Positions 24,873 to 32,799 of a stretch of DNA of 64,000 bases are shown in pieces. The position numbers were made by a program, and so were the translations under genes. The DNA is taken from the NCBI RefSeq assembly GCF_001652275.1, contig NZ_LVZK01000001.1:1831372-1895371 (forward strand), given 5' to 3'. The stretch's first letter is position 1; every line of letters begins with the position of its first letter. The notes under the pieces were generated by a model. That model was not told the origin of the DNA. It did no database searches and was given only the letters and a program-made list of their open reading frames with translations. This DNA comes from Peptidiphaga gingivicola. Lineage in GTDB: Bacteria > Actinomycetota > Actinomycetes > Actinomycetales > Actinomycetaceae.

Positions 24873-26415
24873 ACCGGCCCTCCTCATGCCACGTTCCGCC
24901 CTCGCAATAAACGAGGGCGGCCGCCCCGTCGAGGACGATTTGGAGATAGGCGCGTCTGGAGCGTCCGGAGGGATCCCACCACCGCTCGTCGATGGGCCAA
25001 GGCCCTGCGTAATCGCGGATCGTCGCCGAGCCTTTCGCCGATCGCAGCAGGCCGGGTTCGGGATCGGCGCAGCCGCCTGCGCATGTCAGCTCCGCCTCCC
25101 CCGTGACCGCCAAGCGGTGTCCGCATCGCCCGTCGAGCCCAATGTCGACGGGCGCAACATGGATGCGCGAAGGCCCCGGCTCGGGTATGGCGCCCGGCCA
25201 CGGAAGAGCCGATCTGCGCCCGTCGTCCGGACTGTGCTCGCCCCACGCGATTTCGGCGTGGCGCCGCGCCGCCGTGCGCCCTCCCACCTTGCGGGGAACC
25301 CTCACCGACTCCTCGCCGAGGACCGTCTGGATCCGGGCTACGGCCGCCGCCGCTCGCTCGTTTCCCGCCGACCTTCCTCCCCACAGGGGCTCGGGGGCCG
25401 CATCGGCCGACGCGGCGTCGAGCCTGAGTTCGAGCCGCGCGAGGGGTCCGCCGCCCGCCCATCCTCCGAGCTGCCACCGAACTCGATCGACGACGTCGCG
25501 GGCGCCCCCGCCCCCGACCGACCAGGATCGCGAGAGCTCTTCGCCGTCGTCGAAAACCGCGTCGATGCGCAGCCTCCCGGAGGCGGCGGTCCGCACTCCC
25601 ATGGCCTGCACGAGCTCCTCGGCTAGGCCGCGGGCAGAGAATACGGCTTCTTCGACGTTTTGGAGGGGCGGCTCGAAGACCCGCGTGCACACGATTCCCG
25701 GCGACGTCGTAGCCTCCGCCGGCAGATGGACGTCTCTCCCTCGCGCCAACTGCCACAGAAGCGACCCCATCTCCCCGAAACGGGACGCCATGGCGGCTGC
25801 CCCGAGATCCGTCAAGTCCCCGACGGTTCTCACGCCGAGGGTCGCCAGCAGCTCCAGGCAGGACCGAGCCTCGGCTCTGCGCGAGGGAACGACGCCGACG
25901 AGCGTCCCCTCGACCTTGGTCCGCTTCAGGAACTGCGCCGATCCTTCGACGTCGAGGAAAACGTCCGATTGGGCGGCCAGAAGGGCGGCGAGGGTTCCCT
26001 CGCCACAGCCTACGTGCGCCTCGCAGCCGGCGACGTCGGCGATCTGCCCAATGAGAGCCTCGGCCAGAGCCTCCATCGACCCTGCCGCACGCACAGCGCC
26101 CCGGGCGGGAAAAATCACCCTTCCCGGCTCGACGACCACGACGTGGGCCACATGCGCGTCCACGGCCTGCAGGACCGATTCGAACCGAAGGGCGTCGCGG
26201 CGAACGTCGCGCTGAACGACGACGAGCTCCGGGCAGATCGACAGCGCCTCGCGTTTGCGCATGCCCGTCCGAACCCCCAGCCTGCGCGCCCAGGCATTCG
26301 CGCATACGACGCCGCCGACTCCCAAAACAGCAGCCGGTTCGTCGGAGCCGACCTGCCCCGCCGACGTCGCCGCCGCAACCGGCCAGTCGGGAACCGCCAC
26401 AGATGCGTGCATCAT
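24865..26415 (-). CDS. imuB: ImuB, catalytically inactive Y-family polymerase-like mutasome subunit
   Basis: ImuB is the hub of the mutasome, linking ImuA', DnaE2 and the sliding clamp. The 516 residues follow the Y-family fold, but the N-terminal acidic active-site motif is replaced by VPDWPVAAATSAG, as known for ImuB. The segment PEPLWGG at 341-347 resembles the clamp-binding QLPLWG of mycobacterial ImuB, which supports the role. The C-terminal part after about 380 is the ImuB-specific region. Its ATG overlaps the imuA' stop in an ATGA arrangement. Confidence 0.93.
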   Translation of the reverse strand: MMHASVAVPDWPVAAATSAGQVGSDEPAAVLGVGGVVCANAWARRLGVRTGMRKREALSICPELVVVQRDVRRDALRFESVLQAVDAHVAHVVVVEPGRVIFPARGAVRAAGSMEALAEALIGQIADVAGCEAHVGCGEGTLAALLAAQSDVFLDVEGSAQFLKRTKVEGTLVGVVPSRRAEARSCLELLATLGVRTVGDLTDLGAAAMASRFGEMGSLLWQLARGRDVHLPAEATTSPGIVCTRVFEPPLQNVEEAVFSARGLAEELVQAMGVRTAASGRLRIDAVFDDGEELSRSWSVGGGGARDVVDRVRWQLGGWAGGGPLARLELRLDAASADAAPEPLWGGRSAGNERAAAAVARIQTVLGEESVRVPRKVGGRTAARRHAEIAWGEHSPDDGRRSALPWPGAIPEPGPSRIHVAPVDIGLDGRCGHRLAVTGEAELTCAGGCADPEPGLLRSAKGSATIRDYAGPWPIDERWWDPSGRSRRAYLQIVLDGAAALVYCEGGTWHEEGRYE

Positions 26416-27242
26416 GAGGGAATCGCCTCCACCAACGAGAGCCCGCCTTGGGCGCGGCCGGCGGCTTCGTTCTTTTCACCGTCGGAGGCCTGGACCGGGG
26501 CCCATCCGCACGCCCCGATCCGCAGCCGAACGCGACGCCGTCCGGAAGTCGCCTCCACGAGGAGCGCCCGCACATGCCCGACGCCGCGGTCGACGCCTTC
26601 GACCGCGACGACCTCTCCCCTGACGCGATCGCGGCAATCCCATCCCTCCCCGAGTAGAAGGCTCCCACGCACCGCTGCCCGCTTGGAAAGCAGACGGCGC
26701 TCGCGCGCATCCAGGCGAATGGAAGACCCGACGACCACGACGTCGAAGCCGTCGACGGCGGCAGTCAGCGCCTGTGTGCGCGCCGCATCCCCCACCTTCG
26801 GCACGCAAACCGTTCGAGAGGCATCGACTCCCAGCGATCCGGCCGCGTCCCACCCCATGCCCGGCATTCCGAGGAAGACGCTCCACGCCCCCGAACCGCT
26901 GGCGATTCCGGCGAGCAGGAGGCCCATGAGGACGCTGCCGGAGAATCCGACGCTCATTCCCGGCTCGAGTCCTCGCGGGAGGATCTCGGCCAAACACTCG
27001 GGGACCGCCCAGCCGCCCGAAGCCTCCCTCCAGTGCGCCGCATCCGAGGCAGCCCCGGACCAGGCCCTGCCCGTCGCCGCGCCCAGCACCGCCTCGCCAT
27101 GCGAGGCCCTGCCCGGCAAAACGGCGACTGAAGAAACCCCCGCTGCGCTCTCTGCCAAAACAAGCGCACGCCGAGCGGCCTCAAGCCGCTCCGCCGCGCT
27201 TAAAACCCTTCCGCCGAGGGCGCAGGCCGCAGAAGTTCTCAT
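26412..27242 (-). CDS. imuA': ImuA', RecA/SulA-like mutasome subunit
   Basis: This 276-residue protein has the trimmed RecA-like core of actinobacterial ImuA': LPRGLEPGMSVGFSGSVLMG replaces the nucleotide-binding loop, followed by a DVVVVGSS strand. A functional Walker A lysine is missing, as usual for this family. It begins the imuA'-imuB-dnaE2 operon. The ATG at 27242 has TGGAGAAAC before it. A GTG at 27254 is the alternative, but it would lie only seven bases from the LexA site. Confidence 0.88.
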   Translation of the reverse strand: MRTSAACALGGRVLSAAERLEAARRALVLAESAAGVSSVAVLPGRASHGEAVLGAATGRAWSGAASDAAHWREASGGWAVPECLAEILPRGLEPGMSVGFSGSVLMGLLLAGIASGSGAWSVFLGMPGMGWDAAGSLGVDASRTVCVPKVGDAARTQALTAAVDGFDVVVVGSSIRLDARERRLLSKRAAVRGSLLLGEGWDCRDRVRGEVVAVEGVDRGVGHVRALLVEATSGRRRVRLRIGACGWAPVQASDGEKNEAAGRAQGGLSLVEAIPS

Positions 27243-27260
27243 GTTTCTCCACACCTCTTA

Positions 27261-27276
27261 TTGAACGTTAGTTCGA
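27261..27276 (-). promoter_or_regulatory. LexA (SOS) box of the mutasome operon
   Basis: Read on the minus strand, TCGAACTAACGTTCAA matches the actinobacterial LexA site TCGAAC-N4-GTTCGA at 11 of 12 defined positions. It lies about 19 bases before the imuA' ATG, so LexA should block this promoter until DNA damage. Confidence 0.88.
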
Positions 27277-27416
27277 CAAATAGGATAGGCAGAGGGTCCG
27301 ACACATTCCAAACGAAGCGCGCTCAGCCCTCGCCAAGCCGCGGCAGGGATCGGGCAAAGACGGGCCGCGCGAGCCCATTGCAGCCGTGCCCGCCCCTTCC
27401 CGTGTACGCTGAGCTG

Positions 27417-27890
27417 GTGTTTCACATCGTCTTCTACGAGCCGCGAATCCCCGGCAACACGGGGGCTGCGATTCGGCTGGCAGCATGCACGGGAGCCACG
27501 CTCCACCTCGTCGAACCCTTGGGCTTCTCCTTCGAAGACTCTCACCTCAAGCGTGCGGGATTGGATTACCACGACCTCGCAGACCTTCGAATCCACGCCG
27601 ACTTCGAGGCGCTCCTTCGCGAGCTCCCGGATTCGCGCATTTTCGCCTTCACCGGGCACACGTCGAACAGCTTTGCCGACGTCGCCTACCGCGAAACGGA
27701 CGCCTTTCTCTTCGGACCCGAACCGACGGGGCTTCCCGCGGACGTCATCGCCCATCCGGCGGTGACGGCGGCCGTGCGAATCCCCATGATGCCTCACCTA
27801 CGCTCGCTGAATCTGGCCAATTCCGCGTCGATCGCCGTTTACGAAGCCTGGCGTCAATGCGGCTACGTCGGATCGTCGGACTTTTCCTAA
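27417..27890 (+). CDS. trmL: tRNA (cytidine(34)-2'-O)-methyltransferase
   Basis: TrmL methylates the wobble ribose of tRNA-Leu isoacceptors using SAM. The 157 residues have the short SPOUT design: EPRIPGNTGAAIRLAACTG (tRNA/active-site strand), LFGPEPTGLP, and the knot segment IPMMPHLRSLNLANSASIAV with the SLN signature. A GTG at 27417 starts the conserved protein and gives the usual family length; upstream codons in the same frame are not conserved in type. It is divergent from imuA'. Confidence 0.92.
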   Translation: MFHIVFYEPRIPGNTGAAIRLAACTGATLHLVEPLGFSFEDSHLKRAGLDYHDLADLRIHADFEALLRELPDSRIFAFTGHTSNSFADVAYRETDAFLFGPEPTGLPADVIAHPAVTAAVRIPMMPHLRSLNLANSASIAVYEAWRQCGYVGSSDFS

Positions 27891-28415
27891 GAGGATCGAC
27901 GCGGAAAACCCCGCACGCTCCCGTCGGTTCGGACATCTTCGAGAAACGTCATTCATTGACAAACAAGTTTCGGCAAGAATCAGAAAAGGCATGCCATAGT
28001 CACATATTAAATCGGCGTATTCAACCGATAAAAGAACGCCGAGCGCACAGCTAAATACGAAGTGCACAGCCACCGCAAATAGGCGCGTTTTCGGCTCATG
28101 CCCATTATCGTCGGCACACCGAGCCAGCAAGTATGCGCCGAGGCACATCAAAGCCCAGCTGGCGACCGGTTTGGGCGACAGCGACCGACCTCAACCGCCG
28201 CCTCCGGCAACGAGGTCAAGCCGACGTCCGCTTTGTTCGGGGGCAATTCGGCGATCGCCCCGCAACAAGGCCGAGACGGCCGACGCGCGACGAGACCGAG
28301 CCGATCGCAGCCCCGTCATCGGGGAGGTCGACGAAGGTTTTGCGAGATTCGGAAAACCCGCGCAACTCGAAGGAAGCCCTGAGCGGCCGCCCCGCATCGG
28401 GGCGTCCGCCGCGGG
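27891..28415. other. Intergenic region after trmL
   Basis: About 525 bases without a supported gene. 27930-28090 is noticeably AT-rich, and 28150-28390 is GC-rich with frames on both strands that look like composition artefacts. A hairpin at 28388-28404 probably ends the XRE regulator transcript. The base composition shift could mark a decayed gene or an old insertion. Confidence 0.5.
28388..28404 (-). terminator. Short hairpin after the XRE gene
   Basis: CGCCCCG (28388-28394) pairs with CGGGGCG (28398-28404), a 7-bp GC stem 12 bases beyond the regulator's stop codon. Confidence 0.5.
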
Positions 28416-28715
28416 CTAAAGGGTTTCGCCCGCCTCCACTTGCTCTTGGAACGTCTCGGAGGCGGCAAGGAGGAGGTCCTCGACGGGGAGCTCGAGGGCG
28501 TTGGCAAGCCTGAACAACGTGAAAAGTCGGGGATTGACGGCTTTGTTCGAACGCCGATCGGACCTGGCACTCTCCATTAGTTGATAGTGGTTTCTATCAA
28601 TGTCGGCACGCAGCGCCACCTGTTCCTGAGACAGTCCGAGCTCTTTCCGCCTGGCTCGGATCGTCATGGCGAATATGTTTGCAAGTTGGCGCTCTAACGG
28701 CGAAGAATCGGGCAT
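28416..28715 (-). CDS. XRE-family helix-turn-helix regulator
   Basis: The protein has 99 residues. A Cro/CI-type domain spans about 15-80, with helix-turn-helix LGLSQEQVALRADIDRNHY. The recognition helix is followed by an insert rich in Arg/Ser/Asn (ARSDRRSNKAVNPR). There is no effector domain, so it is a small DNA-binding protein of the kind found in single-gene, toxin-antitoxin or phage-derived settings. It follows the TrmH-family gene by 32 bases on the same strand and may be co-transcribed. Target and signal are unknown. Confidence 0.88.
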   Translation of the reverse strand: MPDSSPLERQLANIFAMTIRARRKELGLSQEQVALRADIDRNHYQLMESARSDRRSNKAVNPRLFTLFRLANALELPVEDLLLAASETFQEQVEAGETL

Positions 28716-28747
28716 ATCCCAACTTTTGCCGTGTAATCAACGCTTTA

Positions 28748-29605
28748 CTACGGTGTATGCACGGTACGTAGCTCCCAGCACGCAACGGCCATCGCAGCTG
28801 CTACATTAAGCGAGTCGACGTCGCCAGCCATCGGAATGACGACCGAATGGTCGACCGCGGCGATCGTCGAGTCGCGAAGGCCGTCCCCTTCGGCCCCGAG
28901 AATGATCGCAATTTTGGAGTCCTTCGCCGAGCACACCTCAAGGCGGGAGAACGCATCGAGGGCGACGGCGTCGTCCGTCAACGCCAGCGCAGCCGTTGTA
29001 TAGCCACATTCAGAAAGCATTTTCGCGCTTCGAGGCCAGCCGTCGATTCTGGTCCAGGGAACCTGGAAGACGGTTCCCATAGAAACCCGAACCGACCGCC
29101 TGTAAAGGGGGTCTGCACAATCTGATGTGACGAACACTGCATCGACGCCAAGCGCTGCAGCCGAACGGAAGATCGCTCCCACGTTGGTGTGATCGACCAG
29201 GTTTTCGAGTACGACGATCCGCGCGGGGCCCGATCCCACGGCCTCGAGCATCGCTCGAGGGTCGGCCAAGGCGGGGCGATTCATGGCGGCTATCGCTCCG
29301 CGGTGAAGGTGAAACCCGGCAATCTCCTGGAGCTTCTCCTCGTCGCACACGTACACGGGGATGTCGCCTCCCTCGCCGTCCCCGCCGGCCTTCGTCAACG
29401 AAGGGGCGAGATCGGCGAGCCACCGCTCGTCGGCCAAAACCGAACGCGGTCTGTGGCCTGCGGCTATCGCCCGTTGGATGACTTTCGACGACTCGGCCAT
29501 ATACAGGCCGTTCTCCGTCTCAAGCTTCTTTCGAAGGGCCACGTCGGTCAGCCTGACGTAATCCGACAGGCGATCGTCGTGGATGTCGGTAATTGGCACT
29601 AACAC
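28748..29605 (-). CDS. TrmH/SpoU-family RNA 2'-O-methyltransferase
   Basis: The 285 residues contain the SpoU motifs: NVGAIFRSAAALGVDAVFV (motif 1), IILGAEGDGL (motif 2) and IPMAGDVDSLNVAAAMAVA (motif 3, knot). An N-terminal substrate-binding part precedes them (about 1-125). The target may be 23S rRNA or tRNA, as for RlmB/TsnR-like members; the exact nucleotide is not readable. The start is a GTG at 29605 (or 29599), where homologous sequence seems to begin, although no strong ribosome site precedes it. Confidence 0.85.
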   Translation of the reverse strand: MLVPITDIHDDRLSDYVRLTDVALRKKLETENGLYMAESSKVIQRAIAAGHRPRSVLADERWLADLAPSLTKAGGDGEGGDIPVYVCDEEKLQEIAGFHLHRGAIAAMNRPALADPRAMLEAVGSGPARIVVLENLVDHTNVGAIFRSAAALGVDAVFVTSDCADPLYRRSVRVSMGTVFQVPWTRIDGWPRSAKMLSECGYTTAALALTDDAVALDAFSRLEVCSAKDSKIAIILGAEGDGLRDSTIAAVDHSVVIPMAGDVDSLNVAAAMAVACWELRTVHTP

Positions 29606-29679
29606 AGAACAAGAGTGCCATAAACAACGCCATCGCACGCGCCAAAGAGCGTCTATCGACGCATATGTGCCACCAAGCA

Positions 29680-29697
29680 TTCCGTGCATGCACGGAA
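29680..29697. promoter_or_regulatory. Perfect 18-bp palindrome, candidate operator
   Basis: TTCCGTGCATGCACGGAA is fully symmetric. It lies 75-92 bases before the TrmH-like start, and the same transcript may encode an XRE regulator, so autoregulation is a possibility. Function is inferred. Confidence 0.4.
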
Positions 29698-29904
29698 ACG
29701 ATAGGTTGTATTCGCGACCGTAATGACGCGCATCGTCGTCTCTCACGAAGCACCGGAAACATTGACGCAAACGTAAATATAGCCAAACTCTTATTAAGAC
29801 GTCGGTTCCGTAACAATTGAACGCAGGCCTCACAATCTGTACGCCCCGATCTCGCATGCGCCGCAGGACGAGCCCACCCACGCCGGAATCGATCGCGGAG
29901 AGCG

Positions 29905-30003
29905 TTGCAATTGCCGCTGGGATTTGAACCGATCCCGCACATCTGGAACGGAGCGCGCCACCCGAAGGGACGACGACGTTTGCACTCTGCCACGCGCATG
30001 CAA
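29905..30003 (-). other. tRNA-like fragment (degenerate)
   Basis: On the minus strand, a GGTTCAAATCC T-loop-like sequence (inside 29919-29936) and a GTGGCAGAGTGC D-arm-like sequence (near 29981-29993) are enclosed by a TTGCA/TGCAA end pairing. The anticodon arm is not recognisable and the T-stem does not pair in the standard way. It could be a decayed tRNA or chance. Confidence 0.3.
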
Positions 30004-30042
30004 AGCGGGGCGCGAACGGCCGTTCTCCGCTCGCGCCCCGCT
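30004..30042 (-). terminator. Terminator of the stomatin gene
   Basis: AGCGGGGCGCGA near 30004-30015 pairs with TCGCGCCCCGCT near 30031-30042, a 12-bp GC stem with a loop of about 15 bases, 50 bases after the stop codon. Confidence 0.7.
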
Positions 30043-30093
30043 CCCAGGGTTCAGCGCCCCAAAGGCGCCTGGCCCGTCAGGGGTTCTCAAGCA

Positions 30094-31251
30094 TCACTGA
30101 CCCACAGGGGGCGTTCCGTTTCCGTTGGGGCCCTCTTGGTCGAAGCTTCGGAACTCCGGCGGCGCAGGCGGCGTGGGCCTCTGTCCTATCTCCGCGTCCG
30201 GGTCGAAATGGCGCCCGGACTGGCGCCCCGAGGTCTCGGCCTCGTCGATGGCGACGTCGGCGGCGCCCTTGGCGTCGGCCAGAGCGTCGTCGATGTCGGG
30301 CAGCGCCGTGGCAGCCAGGGCGTCGGCGATCTTTCCGGTGCCGTCGAAATCGACTCCCGATTCGCCGTCGCCGCCGTGGCCCCCGAAGCCCTTGGCGACC
30401 GCGTTGAGGGCGGCCGTCATCTCCGTCGGGACGATCCACAGCTTCGAAGACGAGGAGTTGGCGATCTGCGGAAGGGTCTTGATGTACTCGTAGGAGAGGA
30501 GCTTGGGATCGACGTTTCCGCGGTGGATGGCGTCGAAAACCTGGAGGATGGCTCGCGCCTCGCCCTGTGCCCTCAGAATCGTCGACTGGGCCTGGCCCTC
30601 TGCCCTGAGGATCGCGGACTGCTTCTCGCCCTCGGCCGTCAGAACGGCGGACTGCTTGACGCCCTCAGCCGTGAGGATCGCAGCGCGGCGGTCGCGCTCG
30701 GCCTTCATCTGCTGCTCCATTGCGCCTTGGACGGAGCGCGGCGGATCGATGGCCTTCAGTTCGACGCGTGACACGCGAATGCCCCAGCGTCCGGTCGCCT
30801 CGTCAAGCTGGCCGCGCAGCTGGCCGTTGATCTGATCGCGCCCCGTGAGAGCCTGCTCCATGTCCATCGTTCCGATGATGTTTCGAAGCGTCGTGACCGC
30901 AAGCTGCTCGATGGCGGCCATCGGGTCGGCGATCTCATAGGTCGCGGCGATCGGGTTCGTCACCTGGTAATAGATGACGGTGTCGATGGAGACGTTGATG
31001 TTGTCCGAGGTGATGACCGGCTGCGGAGGGAAGGGAACGACCTGCTCGCGCATGTCGATCCTCTCCCGAATGGAATCGACGAACGGAAACAGGAAGTGCA
31101 GACCCGGCGTAAGGGTCTTGTGATACCTGCCCAGGCGCTCGACGACGTAGGTGTACCCCTGGTTGACCATCTTGATCGCCATGAAAACGAAAAGGATCAC
31201 GATGAATGCAACCAAGGCCAAAAGTATGAGTCCGACGTTTATATCGTTCAT
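30094..31251 (-). CDS. SPFH/Band 7 (stomatin-like) membrane protein
   Basis: The 385-residue protein begins with one membrane helix (about 8-28), then an SPFH domain (VNQGYTYVVERLGRYHKTL onward, about 29-190). A coiled coil with a repeating AEG.KQSA pattern spans about 190-235, ending in a disordered acidic/Pro tail. Such proteins oligomerise at the membrane, organise domains and act with proteases and NfeD partners. The next downstream-labelled gene on the strand is upstream-lying NfeD at 31406, as expected for this pair. GAAGGA precedes the ATG. Confidence 0.92.
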   Translation of the reverse strand: MNDINVGLILLALVAFIVILFVFMAIKMVNQGYTYVVERLGRYHKTLTPGLHFLFPFVDSIRERIDMREQVVPFPPQPVITSDNINVSIDTVIYYQVTNPIAATYEIADPMAAIEQLAVTTLRNIIGTMDMEQALTGRDQINGQLRGQLDEATGRWGIRVSRVELKAIDPPRSVQGAMEQQMKAERDRRAAILTAEGVKQSAVLTAEGEKQSAILRAEGQAQSTILRAQGEARAILQVFDAIHRGNVDPKLLSYEYIKTLPQIANSSSSKLWIVPTEMTAALNAVAKGFGGHGGDGESGVDFDGTGKIADALAATALPDIDDALADAKGAADVAIDEAETSGRQSGRHFDPDAEIGQRPTPPAPPEFRSFDQEGPNGNGTPPVGQ

Positions 31252-31405
31252 AATGGGTCCTTCTAGTTGTTGCGGTTACTGATGTAGGGTGTGATGGAAA
31301 GCTGCGTCGCCGGAAGGCCGGGCAGCCGTCGGCAACGGAGATTTCCCGTGAGAGAGGAAGTCTTCCCATCGGCCAGAGCGCGCACTGCTGGCCAGCATGC
31401 AGCCC

Positions 31406-31840
31406 TTATTGGCCGGAATGAGCCGACTGCGCGACGATGGCCACGACGCCCTCAATGTCGGTGACGACGACGTCGCTCCCCTCGGGAATGACGCCTCCCG
31501 CCGAGCGCGAAGACCAGACGTCCCCGCCGATCTTCACCCGTCCGGCATTCTCGTCTATCACTGTGAGGGCGCGGGCCCGCTTGCCTATCTGATCTTGGAC
31601 CGTGCCGACCTTCGTCCCCTTGGGGTTGAAATGGTTTTTCGCCCACGGGCGCACGATTGCCAGAAGGAGGATGGAGACGACGGCGAACGCGGCGACCTGA
31701 GCCACAAGGCTGTCGTTCCCGGCGGATACGCCGGCGGCGACGAACGCGCCTCCCGCGATCATGAGGAAGGAGAAATCGACCGTCATGAATTCCAAAGCGA
31801 TGCAGCAAAGGGCGATGATGCCCCAAACTTCCCAGCTCAC
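31406..31840 (-). CDS. NfeD-like membrane protein
   Basis: The 144 residues show two to three hydrophobic segments (about 5-65), followed by a soluble OB-fold domain (GTKVGTVQDQIGKRARALTVID to the end) typical of short NfeD proteins, which partner stomatins. The start is a GTG at 31840 with AGGAG seven bases before it; a longer frame upstream lacks a ribosome site. It precedes the SPFH gene on the same strand, consistent with a co-functional pair. Confidence 0.88.
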   Translation of the reverse strand: MSWEVWGIIALCCIALEFMTVDFSFLMIAGGAFVAAGVSAGNDSLVAQVAAFAVVSILLLAIVRPWAKNHFNPKGTKVGTVQDQIGKRARALTVIDENAGRVKIGGDVWSSRSAGGVIPEGSDVVVTDIEGVVAIVAQSAHSGQ

Positions 31841-31993
31841 GTTGCTACTCCTAGCTATAGTAGAGATGCACTCTAGTTTAACGGGCGGAGCCCCCCAGTT
31901 ATAGACTCCATTCGGGTAGGAATCCCCACAGCCGCCGCGGCGAAGAAAACGGCGGGCCCGCACGCGGCGCGGGGTCGACCGCGCACAGGGCGC

Positions 31994-32776
31994 TCAGACC
32001 TTCCGTGCCGAGAACCGCCCGTCCTCGCGGCTCACCGCGAGATTAAGGCCGAAGACCGCCGAGAGATTGGCCGATGTGACAGTTTCCCCTATCTGTCCCG
32101 AAGCGTAGACGGCTCCGTCCTTGAGCAAAAGTGCGTGGGTGAATCCTGGGGGAATCTCTTCGACGTGGTGGGTGACGAGCACGATCACCGGCGAAAACTG
32201 GTCGAAGGCCAGCTGCGAGAGCGTTTCGACGAGGTTCTCCCGCCCGCCCAGATCGAGGCCGGAGGCCGGCTCGTCGAGGATCAGCACCTCGGGGTTGGGC
32301 ATGAGCGCGCGGGCGATCCCCACGCGCTTCTTCTCCCCCGAAGAAAGGGTCGAAAAGAGGCGCGTCTCCAGGGATCCCACGCCGAGGCCGGCCAGAAGGG
32401 CCCGGGCTCGGCGGTCGTCTTGGGGGTCGTAGACCTCCCGCCACGTCGCCAAGTGTCCGTAGGCGGCCGTTCGAACGACGTCGACGGCCCTCTGGTCCCC
32501 CGGGATTCTCGCGTCGACGGCGGCGGACATGGTGCCGACGAGAGGCCGCAGATCCTCCAGGTTGACGCGGCCCAGGCGTTCGCCGACGATCGCCACCGAT
32601 CCGCTGGTGGGATGCATGCGCCCCGAGACCAGCTGGATCAGAGTCGTCTTGCCCGCGCCGTTGGGGCCGAGGACGACCCATCTCTGGCCGTCGTCGACGC
32701 TCCAATCGACCGAATCGAGGATGGCGCGGCCGTCGCGTCGAACGGTCGCCTCCCGAACATCAAGCACATCGCCCAT
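31994..32776 (-). CDS. ABC transporter ATP-binding protein (ModF/YlmA-like)
   Basis: The 260 residues form one ABC domain with Walker A GPNGAGKTT, signature LSSGEKKRVGIARAL, Walker B VLILDEPASGLD and the switch His in VTHHVEE. No permease gene is adjacent. The SGQIGETVTSANLSAVFGL tail matches the ModF/YlmA-type solo ATPases. It may serve a distant importer or have a regulatory role. The start follows closely on the glgA stop. Confidence 0.9.
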   Translation of the reverse strand: MGDVLDVREATVRRDGRAILDSVDWSVDDGQRWVVLGPNGAGKTTLIQLVSGRMHPTSGSVAIVGERLGRVNLEDLRPLVGTMSAAVDARIPGDQRAVDVVRTAAYGHLATWREVYDPQDDRRARALLAGLGVGSLETRLFSTLSSGEKKRVGIARALMPNPEVLILDEPASGLDLGGRENLVETLSQLAFDQFSPVIVLVTHHVEEIPPGFTHALLLKDGAVYASGQIGETVTSANLSAVFGLNLAVSREDGRFSARKV

Positions 32777-32799
32777 GGAACAAGATTACCGCGAGAGGC

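Larger units (their letters stand above)
29606..30093. other. Intergenic region between the TrmH-like and stomatin genes
   Basis: No gene is supported. From the left it holds an 18-bp palindrome (29680-29697), an AT-rich stretch with a TATATT element on the minus strand (near 29782), a tRNA-like fragment (29905-30003) and the stomatin-gene terminator (30004-30042). Confidence 0.6.

Noticed and set aside
27798..28151. Minus-strand frame with a hydrophobic first half
   Set aside because: It overlaps trmL antisense, has no ribosome site and shows mixed composition. A real membrane protein cannot be supported.
28098..28410. Overlapping plus-strand frames in the GC-rich part of the trmL-XRE gap
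   Set aside because: Several frames are open at once with Arg/Ala/Ser-rich products and no family resemblance.
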